This document shows positions 35,325 to 45,281 of a DNA stretch of 64,000 nucleotides, piece by piece. Under the pieces are notes generated by a model. It made no database searches, had not been told where the DNA came from, and saw only the letters and a program-made list of their open reading frames with translations. This DNA comes from UBA1275 sp002323515 (GTDB lineage: Bacteria; Bacteroidota; Rhodothermia; Balneolales; Balneolaceae): the NCBI GenBank assembly GCA_964007875.1, contig CAXGAH010000004.1:89952-153951 (forward strand), in the 5' to 3' direction. Position 1 is the first letter of the stretch, and the number at the start of each line of letters is the position of its first letter. The position numbers and the translations under genes are program-made.

Positions 35325-35609
35325 ATGTACTTAACTCAGCTATTATTTTTAGTAACGAGTATGTTTCAAGACTCTACAGACGTTGCCCCCATGGATACGT
35401 TAAGCGAGGCATATTCAGATAAATGGATTTCGGCAGCTAATCAGGGGGAGGGATTCTTTGCAAGCTTTATGAGTTCAAATAATCTCATTTTTGTTGTATT
35501 AGGGGTTACCTTAATTATTTGGACGGTACTGATCGTGTATCTTACTCGTGTAGATAAAAAAATATCCTTGCTAGAAAACCAATTAAATCATTCATCAAAT
35601 GAAGCCTAA
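35325..35609 (+). CDS. Small CcmD-like membrane protein
   Basis: The 94-residue protein has one clear membrane helix (about residues 52-72, NNLIFVVLGVTLIIWTVLIV) followed by a charged helix YLTRVDKKISLLENQL. This matches the layout of CcmD, the small protein that links CcmC and haem-loaded CcmE. It is longer than classical CcmD because of a periplasmic N-terminal segment. Position between ccmC (3 bp gap) and ccmE (11 bp overlap) supports the role, but sequence similarity is weak. Confidence 0.65.
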   Translation: MYLTQLLFLVTSMFQDSTDVAPMDTLSEAYSDKWISAANQGEGFFASFMSSNNLIFVVLGVTLIIWTVLIVYLTRVDKKISLLENQLNHSSNEA

Positions 35610-36012
35610 ATTAATTTTTGGAAGCATTGCAATCATTGTCTTCACTTCATTGCTCCTGTACAATTTTGGGGAGAGTATCAGCACCTATACAGACTTTGAC
35701 AAAGCAGCTAAATTAAAAACTGCTCATGTACCAGGTACTTGGGAACCCGAAATGGAGTATGGGTTTTCAAGAGAAACGATGCAGTTCAGTTTCCACATGA
35801 AGGATGAGTCTGGAAAAGTAAAAAAAGTTGTATACAGCCGGCCCAAACCCAATAACTTTGAGCAAGCAGATCGTCTAGTAGTAATTGGTGAGCTTAGGAA
35901 TGACGTTTTCTATGCGGACGAGATGCTTATGAAATGCCCTTCTAAATATAATGCTACCGATGTAGATAGTTATGGAACCCAACCCGTAGCAGCTGGGGTT
36001 CAAGGACTTTAA
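35599..36012 (+). CDS. ccmE: Haem chaperone CcmE, CxxxY variant
   Basis: The 137-residue protein has an N-terminal membrane anchor (residues 5-21) and an OB-fold domain. MQFSFHMKDESGKVKKVVYS and RLVVIGELRNDVFYADEMLM match CcmE. The classical haem-binding motif HxxxY is replaced by CPSKY: Cys113 (codon 35935-35937) and Tyr117. Such CxxxY CcmE proteins are known from archaea and some bacteria, with Cys as covalent haem attachment site. It shuttles haem in the periplasm to CcmF. Its ATG overlaps the ccmD-like gene. Confidence 0.92.
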   Translation: MKPKLIFGSIAIIVFTSLLLYNFGESISTYTDFDKAAKLKTAHVPGTWEPEMEYGFSRETMQFSFHMKDESGKVKKVVYSRPKPNNFEQADRLVVIGELRNDVFYADEMLMKCPSKYNATDVDSYGTQPVAAGVQGL

Positions 36013-36014
36013 TC

Positions 36015-38552
36015 ATGGAAGGAATTATTGGAAAGTGGTTAATAAGCGCCTCGTTTATTAGCTCGATCATTAGTTTGGCCTTTTATGGAATTGCCTCCCG
36101 TGAGGACAAAGAAAAAATGATTCGATGGGGTCATTTATTTTTTAGCTTAAAGGGTCTTTTCCTTTTACTGGCATCTGCTATACTAGTGAAGTTGATATTC
36201 GAACATCAGTTTCAATACTACTATGTATTTAACTACACAAGTCTTGATTTAGCTCCAAAGTACTTGTGGTCAGCATTTTATGGGGGGCAAGAAGGAAGTT
36301 TCATGTTATGGATACTTTTTTCCTGTATTAGTGGATTTATGTTGATTAAGTGGACTAGGGAGCCATACCGAGCTCCCGTCATGTTTTTTTTGACGTTGAC
36401 CCAGGTTTTTTTGCTATCAATGATTGCTGGTTGGCATTCAGATTTTCTGAGCTTGGGTGCTTCTCCGTTCCGTACCATTGCCGAAGAAATGCCCAATGCA
36501 CCTTTTATTCAGGCGAATCCAAATTTTGTGCCGGCAGATGGTTCTGGATTAAATGATCTACTAAAGAGTCCTTGGATGATGATCCATCCACCCGTTTTAT
36601 TTATTGGTTTTGCGATGATGACCATTCCCTACTGTTTTGCGATGGCCGCTTTATGGAAAAGAAAATATAATGAGTGGGTAGGGCCAGCCTTACCATGGAC
36701 ATTAGGAGCGAATTTATCTTTGCTCACCGCAATATTCTTGGGTGGGTATTGGGCCTACATCACACTTAGCTTTGGTGGATATTGGGCTTGGGATCCTGTT
36801 GAAAATGCCTCATTAGTACCGTGGTTATTTGGTACTGCAGGTATTCATACGATGATTATCCAGCGAAAAAGCTCTATAGCGCAAAAATCATCGCTTTTGT
36901 TCGCAATACTGGCCTACATTGCAATTGTATATGAAACTTTTTTAACACGTTCTGGGATATTGGCAGATTCTTCGGTTCACAGTTTTGTGGATTTAGGTTT
37001 ATACAATCAACTCCTGGTATTTATGTTGGTCGTAACCATTGTTGGATTAGGTATGTTCTTTTATCGGTACAAAGAACTACCAAGCCCCAATAAAGAGCAT
37101 GGTATATTGACTAGAGAATTCATGACGGTTTCTGGGTCGATAGCGCTGTTCATTCTTGGTGCGGTGATCATTCTGGGTACTAGTTCTCCCATAATTGGAC
37201 TGCTCTTTAATGAAAATCCTACCCCGCCTGAAATAAGTTTTTACAATGATTGGAGCATGCCCATCGCTATCATCATGGCATTGATGACGGTTATTGGTCA
37301 AATGTTGTTTTGGCAAAAACACGATGCAGAATCCCTTTCATCTGCATTGATCCAACCTCTTTTAGTCACTTCGTTTGCAACTATTATCTCCATCATGATG
37401 TATGAAGTGCGAAATTTTTATTACATGATTTACTTGTTTGCAGGTTTCTTTGCAATCATTGGGAATCTATGGGTGTTGTTCCGATTGGCAAAAAAACAAT
37501 CCAAACTCATTGGCGGAGTAACCACTCATGTGGGCTTCGGACTACTGTTAGTAGGTATTTTATTTTCATCGGCCTATAATAGCCCACTACTCGATGAGCG
37601 GACTAGCAACTATAATGAACGTGTACTAAGTGGTGAAGTAACCGATGAACATGGATTCACAGTTTCGCAGACGGTCGAGATGTTAGAACTTAAGCTCAAC
37701 GAGCCCAAAGTACTTAGCAACCGTTATGAGGTACTGTATAGTGGCTATACCATTGATAATCAAAATAGGCCTGGCCAACAAACCTATGCGCTCAGTTTTA
37801 CCGATTTAAAAAGTGGCCGAAGCTTTGGTATGAATCCAGAAGTATATCCTATGCTAACTACTTCCACGCAGGATAATATTCAGTGGTCGGTTGATCCTGA
37901 TGTTCGTACTGGGTGGCTAAATGATATTTATTTGTACGTAGCTGGGAGTTCATACATTGAAAATGTCAATAACCGCAATGCTGAGGCAAATCAAATTCAA
38001 CCAGTTGGTCTGAGTCAAGACTCCACTACGGCATCCTTAGGTGGAAGTATGGCGGGCCAAGGTGAATCTACTTCCGCTGATGAAGAAGCTCAAGTAATTA
38101 GTTTTACTAGAGGGCAGAGCAAAGAGCTAGGGCCGTTCTCATTTCAATTTAATGATTTCATTATGGTTGATTCAACTAATGTGCCAACCGGTAAAGGAGT
38201 AGGTGTCCGCGCACAGCTCGATTTTGTTCACCTTCCTAGTAACACAAAGTATAGTTTGGAGCCTCTGTTTACAGTATACAATGAGGATGGACAAAGTTTT
38301 ACAGCGTCCTTTCCAGTAGAAATAGAAGCCTATAATCTGTCCGTTCGGTTTACAAAATTAGACCCAGAGAGTGATAGTATCGAGCTCAGTATTATAGGGC
38401 TCCCAGAAGGATTAGAAGATGAATGGATACTTATTGTGGCAGAGAAAAAGCCATTAATATCTGTTGTCTGGGCTGGAACCTTCCTACTTATGATTGGTTT
38501 TAGTATTTCTATTTTGCGACATTGGGAAAGAGAACGAAAAATGGCGGTATAA
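36015..38552 (+). CDS. ccmF: Cytochrome c haem lyase subunit CcmF
   Basis: The 845-residue polytopic membrane protein attaches haem to apocytochromes c. It has about 13-15 helices, the WWD-type domain FGGYWAWDPVENASLVPWL, conserved His residues (MMIHPPVLFIGF, AGIHTMIIQRKS, VTTHVGFG), and VYETFLTRSGILADSSVHSF typical of CcmF/CcsA. A large periplasmic domain occupies residues about 520-800. It follows ccmE by 2 bp and is directly followed by the DUF5683 gene. Confidence 0.95.
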   Translation: MEGIIGKWLISASFISSIISLAFYGIASREDKEKMIRWGHLFFSLKGLFLLLASAILVKLIFEHQFQYYYVFNYTSLDLAPKYLWSAFYGGQEGSFMLWILFSCISGFMLIKWTREPYRAPVMFFLTLTQVFLLSMIAGWHSDFLSLGASPFRTIAEEMPNAPFIQANPNFVPADGSGLNDLLKSPWMMIHPPVLFIGFAMMTIPYCFAMAALWKRKYNEWVGPALPWTLGANLSLLTAIFLGGYWAYITLSFGGYWAWDPVENASLVPWLFGTAGIHTMIIQRKSSIAQKSSLLFAILAYIAIVYETFLTRSGILADSSVHSFVDLGLYNQLLVFMLVVTIVGLGMFFYRYKELPSPNKEHGILTREFMTVSGSIALFILGAVIILGTSSPIIGLLFNENPTPPEISFYNDWSMPIAIIMALMTVIGQMLFWQKHDAESLSSALIQPLLVTSFATIISIMMYEVRNFYYMIYLFAGFFAIIGNLWVLFRLAKKQSKLIGGVTTHVGFGLLLVGILFSSAYNSPLLDERTSNYNERVLSGEVTDEHGFTVSQTVEMLELKLNEPKVLSNRYEVLYSGYTIDNQNRPGQQTYALSFTDLKSGRSFGMNPEVYPMLTTSTQDNIQWSVDPDVRTGWLNDIYLYVAGSSYIENVNNRNAEANQIQPVGLSQDSTTASLGGSMAGQGESTSADEEAQVISFTRGQSKELGPFSFQFNDFIMVDSTNVPTGKGVGVRAQLDFVHLPSNTKYSLEPLFTVYNEDGQSFTASFPVEIEAYNLSVRFTKLDPESDSIELSIIGLPEGLEDEWILIVAEKKPLISVVWAGTFLLMIGFSISILRHWERERKMAV

Positions 38553-39476
38553 ATGAAATTTCTAATCAAGCAAAGAACGGGTTCAGAGGGCGCAGTAATA
38601 GTGCTCGTTCTCTTGTTTGGTCTATCGCCATTAGCATCTGCCCAGACTAAAAATTTTGGGATGGATACGAGAAATAATTTCTCATTGAGCTCAAATGAGG
38701 CATCGAAAAATTCCTGGAGTAATCCGGAACTCATTTCGTGGTATGATAATGATAGTAACCAGCAGAAAAATCCAGCAGCAGCACTAAGGCGTTCGTTTCT
38801 ATTACCAGGTTGGGGCGAATATTATGCCAATTCTATGCAATGGACTCGAGGGCAGTGGCATATGGCGCTCGACGTTTCACTCATACTTTCGTATATGGGT
38901 ATTCGATATCGGGGATCCTTCTTAGAGGATGAATTGGTAACCTTTGCCCTGAGTAACGCTGGTATAGATTTAGCGAGTCGGGATAGGGAGGTGTATTTGG
39001 CTGTATCAAATCATGACAACTTGGCTTTATACAATGATTATCAGTTGAGATCACGCAATTGGAACAAACGTTTGGAGGAAATTCCAGAAAATGAATGGAA
39101 TTGGGAATCTAGCTCAAGTCGAAGTCAATTTAACGATATGCGCGAACGGGTTGATAAGAATAACAATCAGCTTCCAGCTTTGGTAACTTTAATGGTAGTT
39201 AATCGTGTTATAAGTGGTATTCATGCTTTTAGCTTGGTTAGAGATGCAAATAAGATGGGTTTTCAAGCACATTTGGGATTAGAACAGATAGGATCAGGTG
39301 CCTGTTTTTCCAGTATTCTAGGTCCAAATGTTACAGGCATGGGCAATATTGGATTATCTGAGCAAGCTAAGGCGGCGCATATTAGCAGGCCATCCAATGT
39401 GGACAGACTTCCCATAGAGTACACAAAACAGCAACAGGTGTTCTATTACACGGTGAATTTTAGGCTTAACTTTTAG
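38553..39476 (+). CDS. Exported DUF5683-like protein
   Basis: The 307-residue protein has a signal peptide (GAVIVLVLLFGLSPLASAQ, cleaved near residue 31). The segment AALRRSFLLPGWGEYYANSM is the hallmark of DUF5683 proteins, envelope proteins of unknown role in Bacteroidota. Later hydrophobic stretches (LDVSLILSYMGI, PALVTLMVVNRVISGIHAFS) suggest membrane association. It directly abuts ccmF (TAA then ATG) and ends one base before truA, so it is in the same transcription unit. Confidence 0.72.
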   Translation: MKFLIKQRTGSEGAVIVLVLLFGLSPLASAQTKNFGMDTRNNFSLSSNEASKNSWSNPELISWYDNDSNQQKNPAAALRRSFLLPGWGEYYANSMQWTRGQWHMALDVSLILSYMGIRYRGSFLEDELVTFALSNAGIDLASRDREVYLAVSNHDNLALYNDYQLRSRNWNKRLEEIPENEWNWESSSSRSQFNDMRERVDKNNNQLPALVTLMVVNRVISGIHAFSLVRDANKMGFQAHLGLEQIGSGACFSSILGPNVTGMGNIGLSEQAKAAHISRPSNVDRLPIEYTKQQQVFYYTVNFRLNF

Positions 39477-39477
39477 A

Positions 39478-40266
39478 ATGTCCAGATATTTTTTGTCAAT
39501 TGAGTTTGATGGAGCCTCTTTTTCGGGTTGGCAAGTTCAGCCAGATGCCCCAACAGTGGAGGGAGCAATAGAAGAAGCGCTTGGGCTGCTTTTCCAGCAG
39601 CCGATGGATATCATAGGGCAGGGTAGAACGGATTCAGGAGTTCATGCTAAGGCTCAAGTAGCACACATCGATATTAGTCCCGATGATTGGCATAGATTTC
39701 GGAAAACAACGGCCAATAATCCAGAGGAAGATCAATCCCTGCTTTGTCATCGTTTGAATCGATTACTTGGGCCTACTATCTATATTTCGACTATTCGTGA
39801 GGTAAAAGGCGATGCGCATGCTCGATTCGATGCCTTATCTCGAAGTTATTCCTATCATATTGTGACTGAGCCTAGTCCATTGCGAGCCCATCAATCTTGG
39901 AATGCAGGGGGGCATTGGAATTTAGAGGTACTTAACGAATTAGCGGATCAGATACTAGGGGAACATGACTTTGATTACCTCTCGAAAACAAATCCTGAGA
40001 ATTATACCACCTTGTGTAAGATCGAAGAATCACGATGGATTATTGAAGGAGATGAGCTCTTCTATAAAGTCACTGCAAATCGCTTTTTGCGTAACATGGT
40101 TCGTAGGTTAGTCGGGACTATGTGGCATATGCAGGATCAGAATATGGTCACATCGAATTCCGTATCTTGGATTCACGATCGCAAAGATCATCAGATATAC
40201 ACGGCTCCCGCCCATGCTTTGTGTCTAGTAAGGGTACATTATCCGTCTGGAATTTTTAGAAGCTAG
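39478..40266 (+). CDS. truA: tRNA pseudouridine(38-40) synthase TruA
   Basis: The 262-residue enzyme isomerises uridines 38-40 in tRNA anticodon stems. The start YFLSIEFDGASFSGWQVQPD and the catalytic loop GQGRTDSGVHAKAQVAH with its Asp are diagnostic. DALSRSYSYHI and KVTANRFLRNMVRRLVGTMW are also conserved. It ends the ccm-containing run; a tRNA-Asn gene follows 129 bp later. Confidence 0.95.
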   Translation: MSRYFLSIEFDGASFSGWQVQPDAPTVEGAIEEALGLLFQQPMDIIGQGRTDSGVHAKAQVAHIDISPDDWHRFRKTTANNPEEDQSLLCHRLNRLLGPTIYISTIREVKGDAHARFDALSRSYSYHIVTEPSPLRAHQSWNAGGHWNLEVLNELADQILGEHDFDYLSKTNPENYTTLCKIEESRWIIEGDELFYKVTANRFLRNMVRRLVGTMWHMQDQNMVTSNSVSWIHDRKDHQIYTAPAHALCLVRVHYPSGIFRS

Positions 40267-40334
40267 AGCATTGGCTAAAATATTTTCTGGTTGATGCAGC
40301 TTGTACTTCTGATCAAAAAAATTGCATTTTAGTG

Positions 40335-40366
40335 TTGACTGGAGTAAAATATAATGTCTATATTTG
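40335..40366 (+). promoter_or_regulatory. Candidate promoter of tRNA-Asn
   Basis: TTG at 40335-40337 and a perfect TATATTTG (-7 TAnnTTTG type) at 40359-40366, about 21 bases apart, lie 29 bases before the tRNA. This spacing would leave a short 5' leader for RNase P removal. Confidence 0.5.
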
Positions 40367-40395
40367 CTCTTCACATTTTTATTTGTGTGTCATCT

Positions 40396-40470
40396 TCCTC
40401 GGTAGCTCAGTGGCAGAGCAATCGGCTGTTAACCGATCGGTCGTTGGTTCGAATCCAACCCGGGGAGCCA
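40396..40470 (+). tRNA. tRNA-Asn (GTT)
   Basis: A complete cloverleaf is seen. The acceptor TCCTCGG pairs with CCGGGGA (one G-T), and the D arm is GCTC...GAGC. The anticodon stem ATCGG/CCGAT has loop CTGTTAA (anticodon GTT at 40428-40430). The T arm is GTTGG-TTCGAAT-CCAAC, followed by discriminator G and an encoded CCA end. Confidence 0.97.
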
Positions 40471-40582
40471 AATATTCCATCTCTGCGAATATTTATTCTG
40501 TTCGTAGTTTTTTTATGTTTTGCAAATCCACTTTAGGCCCTTTATCAGCGTTTGACCGTCCAAATTAAAGCAGCTGTATCGT

Positions 40583-41677
40583 CTAGAATATCAAAGGAAA
40601 GCCTACGATAACAAAAATAACCCACAGCAGATAGATGGGTAAATAGCCTCCAATAACCGAAAAAACAGAGCATATTGTTTCTCTACCCCGAATAACTTGG
40701 AAAATGCGATAGCCAATAATGCATATGTGACCAAGCATTAACAAGTTTAGCCCAAACAAAGCTAGACGGTTAGGACTTAAACCGAATTCGAACAAACGAT
40801 AGCCAATAGCAAATAGGGCAACGATATTATCAATAATGGTTAGCGTAGTAAGACCAAATAGTAAATAATGTTGAAATGTACTGTTTTGATCGTTTTTAAA
40901 GGAAAATAGGATAAGCGCCATTACCATTAATAAAATGAGGTTAAAGACCAACAAGAATTCGCGATCATCAAATATAATTTTTTGACTTTGAGAAAGCATG
41001 ATGGAAAAAATCAGTAGTAAGACAAAGGCAGGAAGGGTAAAAAGCTTAGCAATTACCGGGGATATATTCTGAACCAAGTGCTTGTTGTTATGGACTAAGT
41101 AGAGGCTTAGAACTGGTATAACACCAATGCCCCAAATGCCAAAATCGAAGTATACATTTTCAATTCTCATATCAATGAGTTCAAAAAGAGTAATAGTTAA
41201 TCCTGAAAATAATAAACCACTTATTAGAAGAAGTCCGCCCATAATAGCGACCTCCCCATTAAAACGAATGAAATCTATCCGATTTTCAGGGGACTTCCAT
41301 TCACTATCTAGATAAGCCTTCCCGAAAAGAAACCATAGTACTACAGGGGCATGTAGGTAAACAGGTACGAAGACTGGATTTTCTAGGTCAATTGGAATAA
41401 GATTTAGGTAGCAAACCAAGCCTATCGCAATAACTAAAATAGGCCAATATTGCTCTAGGGATCGTTTGGATGTGTAAAGGGAATAACCTAGTAAGGCTGG
41501 AATACCTATGAAACTAATGTTCCGAGCAAAATAATCGTCTTCGTCTAGGCCAAAAATAGAGGGTATTTTTAAGAGAAATCCAGTCAGTATGGCTATGCCA
41601 GTAACCACTAAAATTTCTTGTCTGCTACCCCAAGAAATGCGAATGGCACTGTTCTTTTCGGAGGAATTAGGTGTCAT
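40583..41677 (-). CDS. Polytopic membrane protein (DUF4153-like)
   Basis: The 364-residue protein has about ten hydrophobic helices and no soluble domain. FARNISFIGIPALLGY, VFVPVYLHAPVVLWFLFGK, FIRFNGEVAIMGGLLLISGL and LSPNRLALFGLNLLMLGHI recall DUF4153 membrane proteins, but I am not certain. Function is unknown. It is convergent with truA/tRNA-Asn and divergent from the tricorn gene; no partner gene suggests a role. Confidence 0.7.
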   Translation of the reverse strand: MTPNSSEKNSAIRISWGSRQEILVVTGIAILTGFLLKIPSIFGLDEDDYFARNISFIGIPALLGYSLYTSKRSLEQYWPILVIAIGLVCYLNLIPIDLENPVFVPVYLHAPVVLWFLFGKAYLDSEWKSPENRIDFIRFNGEVAIMGGLLLISGLLFSGLTITLFELIDMRIENVYFDFGIWGIGVIPVLSLYLVHNNKHLVQNISPVIAKLFTLPAFVLLLIFSIMLSQSQKIIFDDREFLLVFNLILLMVMALILFSFKNDQNSTFQHYLLFGLTTLTIIDNIVALFAIGYRLFEFGLSPNRLALFGLNLLMLGHICIIGYRIFQVIRGRETICSVFSVIGGYLPIYLLWVIFVIVGFPLIF

Positions 41678-41915
41678 GAAATCCTTAGTTCAATTAAGTG
41701 AAAGGATTATTTTGATCAAAAACAAAGTGATTTTACGAAAAAGTACTTTGAATAAAAAAGCTAATAAAAATCATGCTATTCTCCTATCACGATTAGACCG
41801 AGACTACATTTTCAAGGCTTATAATTTTGAGCTCGTTATGTGTCTTGTATTTGATTATGTTCTATGCATAACCTCAGGCTTCTGATAGTCAATTTTCATC
41901 AACTTTTACGGAATC

Positions 41916-44900
41916 ATGAAAACTACATTATTCTCTTTACTCTTTAGTATCACCTCTTTAAGTCTCCTTGCACAAGTTTCCCCAGAATGGATGCGTTACC
42001 CTAGTGTTTCACCAGATGGTAGAACCATTGCATTTGTCTACCAAGGAGATATATATACCGTGTTACTCGAAGGTGGTCAGGCTGAACGCCTTACCTTTCA
42101 ACTTGAAATGGATGCACAACCTGTATGGAGTCCAGACGGTCAAAGTATCGCTTTTGCCTCTGAGCGTCATGGTAATTTTGATGTGTATGTGATGGATGCC
42201 AAAGGAGGGGAGGCAACTCGGTTGAGTTATCATTCGAATAATGAAATACCTCTTAGTTTTTCAGCGGATGGCCAAATGATTTATTTTGAAGCTCATCGCT
42301 TGGATAATTTGGTTAATAGGGAATATCCCACCTCTAGCCACACTGAATTATATTCGGTACCGGTTCAAGGGGGAGGTATTTCACAGGTTTTCAGTTTACC
42401 CGTGAAGGCGCTGAGTGAACGGGATAATAGGGGTTTTTTATATGAAGATATGCCAGGCAGAGAAGATGCATGGAGAAAACATCACCAATCGGCCGTTACT
42501 CACGATATTTGGCAATATAACCGATCTGAATCCAGTCATACAAAATTAACGGACTTTATTGGTGAAGATAGGAACCCAGTTTGGAATGGGGATGGCACAG
42601 CATTTTATTTTTTGAGTGAGCGTTCTGGAACGTTTAATGTTCATAAACAGAATCTTGCGAGTAGGCAGGTAGAACAACTTACCTACTTTGAAACACATCC
42701 AGTCCGCTTTTTAAGTGCAGCCACCACTGCCAATGGAGATGAGATATTGGTGTTTGGGTATCACGGTGAGCTTTTTACCATGCAATTGGGTCAACAGCCC
42801 TCTATGGTGCCAGTCACTATACGAACCCAGCAGGTGACCAGTGGGCAAGAGCGAATTATGATCAATGGTGGGGTATCGGAAATGGCAATTAGTCCTAATG
42901 GCAAGGAAATGGCATTCATTGCTCGCGGGGAGGTATTTGTGACCTCATTGGATGGTTCATTGACCAAGAGATTGACCTCAACTTCAGAAAATGAACGGTT
43001 TGTTGAATTTAGTCCGGATGGGAAATCGGTGGTCTATGCGTCTGAACGAAACGGAAAATGGAGTATTTTTCAGACTAAGGTGGTGCGTGCGGAGGAACCA
43101 TTTTTTTACGCGGCTACTTTGTTGCAGGAAGAGGCATTAATTAGCAACGAAAAAGATAATTATCTGCCTCAGTTTTCTCCCGATGGATCACAAATTGCTT
43201 TTGTGGAAGATCGAAGAACCATTAAAGTGCGGAATATAGACAGTGGGGATGAGGTAGTGTTATTGGACGAAACTCAACTTTTTCATATGCGCGATGGGGA
43301 TAAATATTTTTCTTGGAGCCCAGATAGTAAATGGTTGTTAGTGGAGTTTGACCAACTTCTTAATAATGCGGATGTCTATCTGTTAGACGCTTCTGCTAAG
43401 CAAGATCCTAAAGCGTTAGTAAATAGTGGGTACTACGATCGTATGCCGAAGTGGGTACAAAATGGTAAGCAGATGATCTGGATGAGCAACCGAAACGGTC
43501 TTAAAAGTTATGCTACTAGTGGCAGTACAGAATATGATGTCTATTCTATGTTTTTTACCCAAAAAGGGTGGGATGAATTTAATTTAAGTGAGGAGCAATA
43601 TAAGCTCAAGAAGGCCATTGAAGAAGCACAGTCTGAGCAAGAAATTGATGAGGAGAGTAGCGTTGAAAAAGAGGCGAAGAAAATCTTAGAAAGGAGAAAT
43701 AGCAAGGCTAAAAATGTGGTTAAAGGCGAGGCGCAAGTTATTCAACAGCGCAAAGACAAAGAGGTAGAGGAGCTGCAATTTGACTGGGATAATCTCGTTG
43801 ACAGAGTTGCTAAATTAACCATTCACTCCTCTCGAATGAGCGATGCCGTACTGAGTAAGGATGGCAGCACCTTATATTATTTAACCCGCTTCGACGGAGG
43901 CTACGATTTGTGGAGTACCAAATTAAGAAGCAGAGAAACTAAAGTAGCTATATCGCTGGATGGATCTTCTGGTGAGCTAATGTGGGACAAAGAGCAGGAA
44001 CAATTATTTTTGCTTAGCGGTGGTCGCATAACAAAGTTGGATCCAGAAAAAGGCACAAAAACAACGGTATCTATTGCCTCTGAAACCTCTATAGATGCCC
44101 ATCAGGAACGCTTGGCAATGTTTGATCACATCGCCCTCAGAACCTCTAAAATATTTTATGAACCTACTTTTCACGGTGTTGATTGGCCCATGATGGTTCA
44201 GGAGTACCGTACGAAAGTAGATGACCTAGGCCATGATTATGAGTTTGCTGAATTAATAAGTGAACTCGTTGGGGAGCTAAATGTATCGCATGCAGGCGGG
44301 CGTTACCGAGGAGTTTCTGGGGGAGATGAAACTGCATCCTTAGGTATTTTTATGGACTATACGCATCAGGGTGATGGCATCAAGATAAGTGAGCTTGTGC
44401 AAGGAGGGCCATTGGATAAGGCTAGCTTAGAGATTGAAGTAGGAGATATTATCCAAAAAATTGACGGAGAACCGGTAACGGCCGATAAAGACTGGGCTTT
44501 GTACTTGAATCACAAGGCTGGAAAAATGGTTTTATTAACCGTAACTAATGATTCGGGTAAAAATGAGCGAGAATTTACTGTACTGCCCATCACTCAGGGA
44601 GCGTTTAATGGCCTTTTATACAACCGATTTGTGGAGATTAATGAACAAGAAGTACTTGATCGTAGTAATGGACGCCTAGGTTACGTTCATATTTCGGGTA
44701 TGGGAGATCGTCAATTTCGAGATGTCATAGATCGTATGCTTGGAAAGCATTATGATAAAGAGGCCATCGTTGTAGATGCTAGAAACAATGGAGGTGGCGA
44801 CTTAGTAGCCGACTTGCAAATGTTCTTTACGGGTACTCGGTTTTTGACCTATGCCACCGAGCAAATGGTCGTGGGAGGGGAGCCGACTTCGCGTTGGACC

Positions 44901-45224
44901 AAGCCCATTATCGGTTTATTTAATGAAGATATGTATAGTGATGGTCACTGCTATGCGAGCGCCTTTTCGGATTTGAACTTAGGAACTATGGTTGGTACTC
45001 CTGTGCCAGGTACCTGTAGTTTTGCTGGCTGGGAAGGGCTGCCCAACGGAAGCGTTTGGGGTGTAGTACCGGTGAGTGCAAAAAACAAAGCAGGTGAATG
45101 GTTAGAAAATAACCAAACCATGCCGGATCTATTCGTTCAAAATGAACCAGCTGTAATGAGTTCCGGACGCGATGAACAATTAGAAGCGGCCATTGAACAG
45201 ATGCTAAAAGAATTAGAGCAGTAG
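41916..45224 (+). CDS. Tricorn protease homologue
   Basis: The 1102-residue exported protease has a signal peptide (residues 1-19, ending SLLAQ). Two beta-propeller sections follow at about residues 25-310 and 315-690, with repeated SPDG motifs such as YPSVSPDGRTIAFVYQGDIY, PVWSPDGQSIAFASE and FSPDGSQIAFVED. Next come a helical C1 part with His in ELNVSHAGG, a PDZ domain (about 795-880, GDIIQKIDGEPV), and an S41-type core. The catalytic Ser is likely in NEDMYSDGHCYASAF. Tricorn proteases cut peptides into short oligopeptides. The propellers are thought to gate substrate entry and product exit. Confidence 0.93.
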   Translation: MKTTLFSLLFSITSLSLLAQVSPEWMRYPSVSPDGRTIAFVYQGDIYTVLLEGGQAERLTFQLEMDAQPVWSPDGQSIAFASERHGNFDVYVMDAKGGEATRLSYHSNNEIPLSFSADGQMIYFEAHRLDNLVNREYPTSSHTELYSVPVQGGGISQVFSLPVKALSERDNRGFLYEDMPGREDAWRKHHQSAVTHDIWQYNRSESSHTKLTDFIGEDRNPVWNGDGTAFYFLSERSGTFNVHKQNLASRQVEQLTYFETHPVRFLSAATTANGDEILVFGYHGELFTMQLGQQPSMVPVTIRTQQVTSGQERIMINGGVSEMAISPNGKEMAFIARGEVFVTSLDGSLTKRLTSTSENERFVEFSPDGKSVVYASERNGKWSIFQTKVVRAEEPFFYAATLLQEEALISNEKDNYLPQFSPDGSQIAFVEDRRTIKVRNIDSGDEVVLLDETQLFHMRDGDKYFSWSPDSKWLLVEFDQLLNNADVYLLDASAKQDPKALVNSGYYDRMPKWVQNGKQMIWMSNRNGLKSYATSGSTEYDVYSMFFTQKGWDEFNLSEEQYKLKKAIEEAQSEQEIDEESSVEKEAKKILERRNSKAKNVVKGEAQVIQQRKDKEVEELQFDWDNLVDRVAKLTIHSSRMSDAVLSKDGSTLYYLTRFDGGYDLWSTKLRSRETKVAISLDGSSGELMWDKEQEQLFLLSGGRITKLDPEKGTKTTVSIASETSIDAHQERLAMFDHIALRTSKIFYEPTFHGVDWPMMVQEYRTKVDDLGHDYEFAELISELVGELNVSHAGGRYRGVSGGDETASLGIFMDYTHQGDGIKISELVQGGPLDKASLEIEVGDIIQKIDGEPVTADKDWALYLNHKAGKMVLLTVTNDSGKNEREFTVLPITQGAFNGLLYNRFVEINEQEVLDRSNGRLGYVHISGMGDRQFRDVIDRMLGKHYDKEAIVVDARNNGGGDLVADLQMFFTGTRFLTYATEQMVVGGEPTSRWTKPIIGLFNEDMYSDGHCYASAFSDLNLGTMVGTPVPGTCSFAGWEGLPNGSVWGVVPVSAKNKAGEWLENNQTMPDLFVQNEPAVMSSGRDEQLEAAIEQMLKELEQ

Positions 45225-45281
45225 TAGGAGCTACCGTAGCAGTAGGAATAGCTGATTTTGCTCTATAATGTAGAAGTCTTG

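Noticed and set aside
45213..45274. Inverted repeat TAGAGCA...TGCTCTA after the tricorn gene as a terminator
   Set aside because: The loop is about 45 bases and no T-run follows.
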